From NCBI GenBank assembly GCA_035686305.1, contig DASRZP010000114.1, positions 1 through 37,061 on the forward strand: a stretch of 37,061 bases of DNA, in the 5' to 3' direction. The notes below the pieces were generated by a model. It was given only the letters and a program-made list of their open reading frames with translations. It did not search any database and had not been told where the DNA came from. Source of the stretch: Thermodesulfovibrionales bacterium. Its GTDB lineage: Bacteria; Nitrospirota; Thermodesulfovibrionia; Thermodesulfovibrionales; UBA9159. Positions 35,216 through 37,061 of this stretch are shown piece after piece. A program made the position numbers and the translations under genes. Within the stretch, counting starts at the first letter, position 1; every line of letters starts with the position of its first letter.

Positions 35216-35644
35216 TCACTCAACAATGTCAACACCCATGCTCCTTGCAGTACCACGGATTATCGCAGCAGCCTTCTCCAAAGAGTGTGCATTGAGGTCG
35301 GGCAATTTTGTTCTTGCTATCGCCATCACCTGATCTGACGTCAGTTTGCCCACCTTCTCTTTATTCGGAGTACCTGACCCCTTCACAATGCCGGCGGCCT
35401 TCTTAATGAGTTCAGAAGCGGGAGGCGTCTTTGTTATGAAACTGAAGGACCGGTCAGAATACACGGTGAGGATAACGGGAATGATCGTTTCGCCCATCGC
35501 CTGAGTCTGGGCATTAAAAGCCTTACAGAATTCCATTATATTAACGCCATGGGGACCCAACGCCGGTCCGACAGGGGGTGCCGGATTCGCCTTTCCCGCA
35601 GGTATCTGCAATTTCACCTGGGCCGCAACTACCTTCTTAGCCAT
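35216..35644 (-). CDS. rplK: 50S ribosomal protein L11
   Basis: L11 forms the GTPase-associated centre with helices 43-44 of 23S rRNA and is required for the stringent response. The 142-residue protein has the proline-rich N-terminal domain ([33 protein letters not shown]) and the RNA-binding C-terminal domain ([19 protein letters not shown]). GGAGG lies 6 nt before the ATG. It heads the L11-L1 pair after nusG. Confidence 0.98.
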   Translation of the reverse strand: MAKKVVAAQVKLQIPAGKANPAPPVGPALGPHGVNIMEFCKAFNAQTQAMGETIIPVILTVYSDRSFSFITKTPPASELIKKAAGIVKGSGTPNKEKVGKLTSDQVMAIARTKLPDLNAHSLEKAAAIIRGTARSMGVDIVE

Positions 35645-35700
35645 CTAAACCTCCATTCGTTTCACAAATTGCATTGAAAAGAAACGCAGACTGCACATTA

Positions 35701-35729
35701 TCAATAAAATCACGGCATGATCCTATGAA
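35701..35729 (-). promoter_or_regulatory. TTCATA-N17-TATTGA element upstream of rplK
   Basis: On the minus strand TTCATA (35724-35729) and TATTGA (35701-35706) are exactly 17 nt apart, a promoter-like spacing. The first 11 bases (TTCATAGGATC) recur in the secE leader with the same spacing to a similar hexamer. It may be an internal promoter, though the -35 is poor, or a protein-binding element. Confidence 0.35.
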
Positions 35730-35772
35730 TTCCACATTCTCCATCTCCCGGAACCCATTCTGCATTGCTCTG

Positions 35773-36297
35773 CTACGCCTTCTCCACCTGGAAGAAACCG
35801 AGTTCAACGGGCGTCTGTCTTCCGAAGATGCTGACCATAACCTTCAACCTTCCATGGTCCATGTCAACCTCATCGATAAACCCGACAAAATTTGTAAAGG
35901 GTCCGTCGATAATTCTGACATTCTCGCCTTTCTGGAACTGCGTCTTAATCTGGGGCGCCGGCCCCCTTTCAAGCTGCTGAAGGATGATCTCCACCTCTTC
36001 CTCTGGAAGCGGAACGGGTTTTGTTCCACCCACAAAGCCGGTGACCCTCGGAGTACTTCTCACAAGATGCCACGTTTCATCATCGAGTTCCATCTCGACA
36101 AGGACGTATCCGGGATAAAATTTTTTGTCGCTTTCCCTCTTCTTGCCACCCCTGAGTTCTATCACCTTTTCTGTCGGTATAAGGACCCTCGATATCTTGT
36201 CCTTGAGACTCCTCTTCTCAGCCTTATCCTCAATGCTCAGCTTTACTTTCTCTTCATAGCCGGAATATGCATGAACCACATACCAGTTTTTTGCCAT
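35773..36297 (-). CDS. nusG: transcription elongation/antitermination factor NusG
   Basis: NusG bridges RNA polymerase with Rho or the ribosome. The 174 residues contain the NGN domain (NWYVVHAYSGYEEKV, then FYPGYVLVEMELDDETW and VRSTPRVTGFVG) and the C-terminal KOW domain (FQKGENVRIIDGPFTNFVG). The gene follows secE by 4 nt, as in most bacteria, so the two are co-translated. Confidence 0.98.
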   Translation of the reverse strand: MAKNWYVVHAYSGYEEKVKLSIEDKAEKRSLKDKISRVLIPTEKVIELRGGKKRESDKKFYPGYVLVEMELDDETWHLVRSTPRVTGFVGGTKPVPLPEEEVEIILQQLERGPAPQIKTQFQKGENVRIIDGPFTNFVGFIDEVDMDHGRLKVMVSIFGRQTPVELGFFQVEKA

Positions 36298-36301
36298 CCT
36301 C

Positions 36302-36487
36302 TTACCTTAGCGCTACCTTCACGATTTTTGAGAGACCCGTGTCGACGATCCCCAGAAAGAAGGAGATGACGATTACCGTCACGATCACAACCCACGTGGA
36401 GCCAATAAGCTCCTCCCTGGTTGGATAAACAACCTTCTTGATCTCGATCTTCACTTCCCGAAAGAATTCTTTTATCTTCTCAACCAT
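36302..36487 (-). CDS. secE: preprotein translocase subunit SecE
   Basis: SecE is the essential clamp of the SecYEG channel in the inner membrane. The 61-residue single-span form has the conserved amphipathic segment (FFREVKIEIKKVVYPTREEL) and one transmembrane helix (about residues 30-53). GAGGAAGG directly precedes the ATG. It lies between tRNA-Trp and nusG, the standard position. Confidence 0.96.
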   Translation of the reverse strand: MVEKIKEFFREVKIEIKKVVYPTREELIGSTWVVIVTVIVISFFLGIVDTGLSKIVKVALR

Positions 36488-36514
36488 ACCTTCCTCAACC
36501 CCGGGATGGTATTC

Positions 36515-36543
36515 TTCATAAGGTGATCACAGGATCCTATGAA
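36515..36543 (-). promoter_or_regulatory. TTCATA-N17-TATGAA element and hairpin in the secE leader
   Basis: On the minus strand TTCATA (36538-36543) lies 17 nt before TATGAA (36515-36520). The same bases form an inverted repeat (CTTCATA..TATGAAG, 36514-36544). The first 11 bases match the element ahead of rplK. It is either an internal promoter or a folded RNA element. Confidence 0.35.
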
Positions 36544-36616
36544 GCTCCCCGGGCTCCTTCCCGCTCGGGTCCACGACCCGTAATTTCTCACGTCTCAGAA
36601 CTGTCCGTGCAAAAAG

Positions 36617-36693
36617 TGGCAGGCCAGGAGGGATTTGAACCCCCACCCCTCGGATTTGGAGTCCGATGCTCTAGCCGTTAGAGCTACTGGCCT
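36617..36693 (-). tRNA. trnW: tRNA-Trp (anticodon CCA)
   Basis: The minus strand folds as a full cloverleaf: acceptor AGGCCAG/CTGGCCT (7 bp), D arm GCTC/GAGC, anticodon stem TCGGA/TCCGA with loop CTCCAAA (anticodon CCA, tryptophan), five-base variable loop and T arm GGGGG/CCCTC with TTCAAAT. A G discriminator and an encoded CCA end follow, 77 nt in all. It is transcribed within the tuf-rpmG-secE-nusG operon. Its first two bases are also the last two of the rpmG stop codon. Confidence 0.97.
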
Positions 36694-36844
36694 ATGCCTT
36701 TGTCTCCTTATGCATGGTATGCCGTCTGCAGTTCCGGCAATACTTCTTTAATTGTATCTTTTCCGTTGTGTTCTTCTTGTTCTTCATGCTCGAATAGTTC
36801 CTGTTCTTGCATTCCGTACACTGAAACAATATGATATCTCTCAT
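36692..36844 (-). CDS. rpmG: 50S ribosomal protein L33 (zinc-ribbon form)
   Basis: L33 is a small protein near the ribosomal E site. The 50-residue product begins [17 protein letters not shown] and ends [17 protein letters not shown]. It is the cysteine-containing form, with CxxC pairs at C9/C12 and C36/C39 that bind zinc. GGAG lies about 8 nt upstream of the ATG. The TAG stop (36692-36694) overlaps the 5' end of tRNA-Trp by two nucleotides. The gene is short and easily missed. Confidence 0.95.
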   Translation of the reverse strand: MRDIILFQCTECKNRNYSSMKNKKNTTEKIQLKKYCRNCRRHTMHKETKA

Positions 36845-36866
36845 CTCTGTCACTCCACTCTTCTGG

Positions 36867-36898
36867 CCCCCCCTTGTCCGGGGCAGGACAGAGAGGGG
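36867..36898 (-). terminator. GC hairpin between tuf and rpmG
   Basis: On the minus strand TGTCC and GGACA pair around a 6-nt loop, with a C-run and a G-run outside that can extend the stem imperfectly. It lies in the 75-nt tuf-rpmG gap. No T-run follows, so it more likely stabilises or attenuates the transcript than ends it. Confidence 0.35.
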
Positions 36899-36919
36899 TA
36901 GTCTTTATCTCTCAATCTC

Positions 36920-37061
36920 TTACGCAATCACCTCGGTAACGACGCCTGCGCCTACAGTCCTTCCGCCTTCCCTGATCGCAAACCTCAACTCCTTCTCCAT
37001 CGCTATCGGCGCAATCAGCTCCACCGTAACACTGATATTGTCTCCGGGCATCACCATCTCC
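36920..37061 (-). CDS. tuf: elongation factor Tu, C-terminal end (partial)
   Basis: The last 46 codons of EF-Tu lie at the window edge. The minus strand reads [20 protein letters not shown], then [22 protein letters not shown] and a TAA at 36920-36922. This is the unmistakable end of domain III. EF-Tu delivers aminoacyl-tRNA to the ribosome. The gene continues beyond 37061 and heads the operon order tuf-rpmG-tRNA-Trp-secE-nusG. Confidence 0.97.
   Translation of the reverse strand, partial: EMVMPGDNISVTVELIAPIAMEKELRFAIREGGRTVGAGVVTEVIA

Overview
The window looks like a chromosomal segment of a Gram-negative (LPS-making), type IV pilus-bearing bacterium with about 50-55 % GC. The gene order and protein style suggest a deep-branching lineage such as Nitrospirota or a deltaproteobacterium-like group. 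That placement is inference from gene content; no database was searched. Almost everything is core housekeeping DNA. I see no insertion sequence, prophage, CRISPR array or integrated island.

Left part (1-8.4 kb), mostly plus strand: lpxK (lipid A kinase) and a YjbQ-family gene form a tight pair. They are followed by an orphan sigma-54 response regulator and a convergent, probably exported beta-carbonic anhydrase. A two-gene envelope module comes next (Gly/Tyr-rich secreted protein plus glycine-zipper lipoprotein), then rluB and aspS. Between 8.4 and 10.6 kb is the rpmH-yidD-yidC block. rpmH (46 aa) is clear, but the place where rnpA (RNase P protein) normally lies holds only about 190 nt with no recognisable RnpA.

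Middle (10.7-17.9 kb): pilB-pilT-pilC-pilS-pilR, the motors, platform protein and sensor/regulator of type IV pili, with no pilin gene in view. fdhD is convergent to pilR. A membrane-bound or periplasmic lytic transglycosylase, a ZapB-like coiled-coil gene, zapA and rho follow on the plus strand, linking wall turnover, division and transcription termination.

Right part (23.2-37.1 kb), all minus strand: the classical transcription/translation block tuf-rpmG-tRNA-Trp-secE-nusG-rplK-rplA-rplJ-rplL-rpoB-rpoC, followed by a Mut7-C RNase-like gene and a TrkA-type potassium channel. The block carries an L10 leader ahead of rplJ, and rplJ appears to use a CTG start. The rpmG stop codon overlaps the first two bases of tRNA-Trp.

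No wholly new multi-gene system stands out. The observations most worth following are the missing rnpA, the rpmG/tRNA overlap (in which RNase P would cut inside a stop codon), a tandem duplication inside RpoC, an altered potassium-channel filter, and the RNA structures around rplJ.
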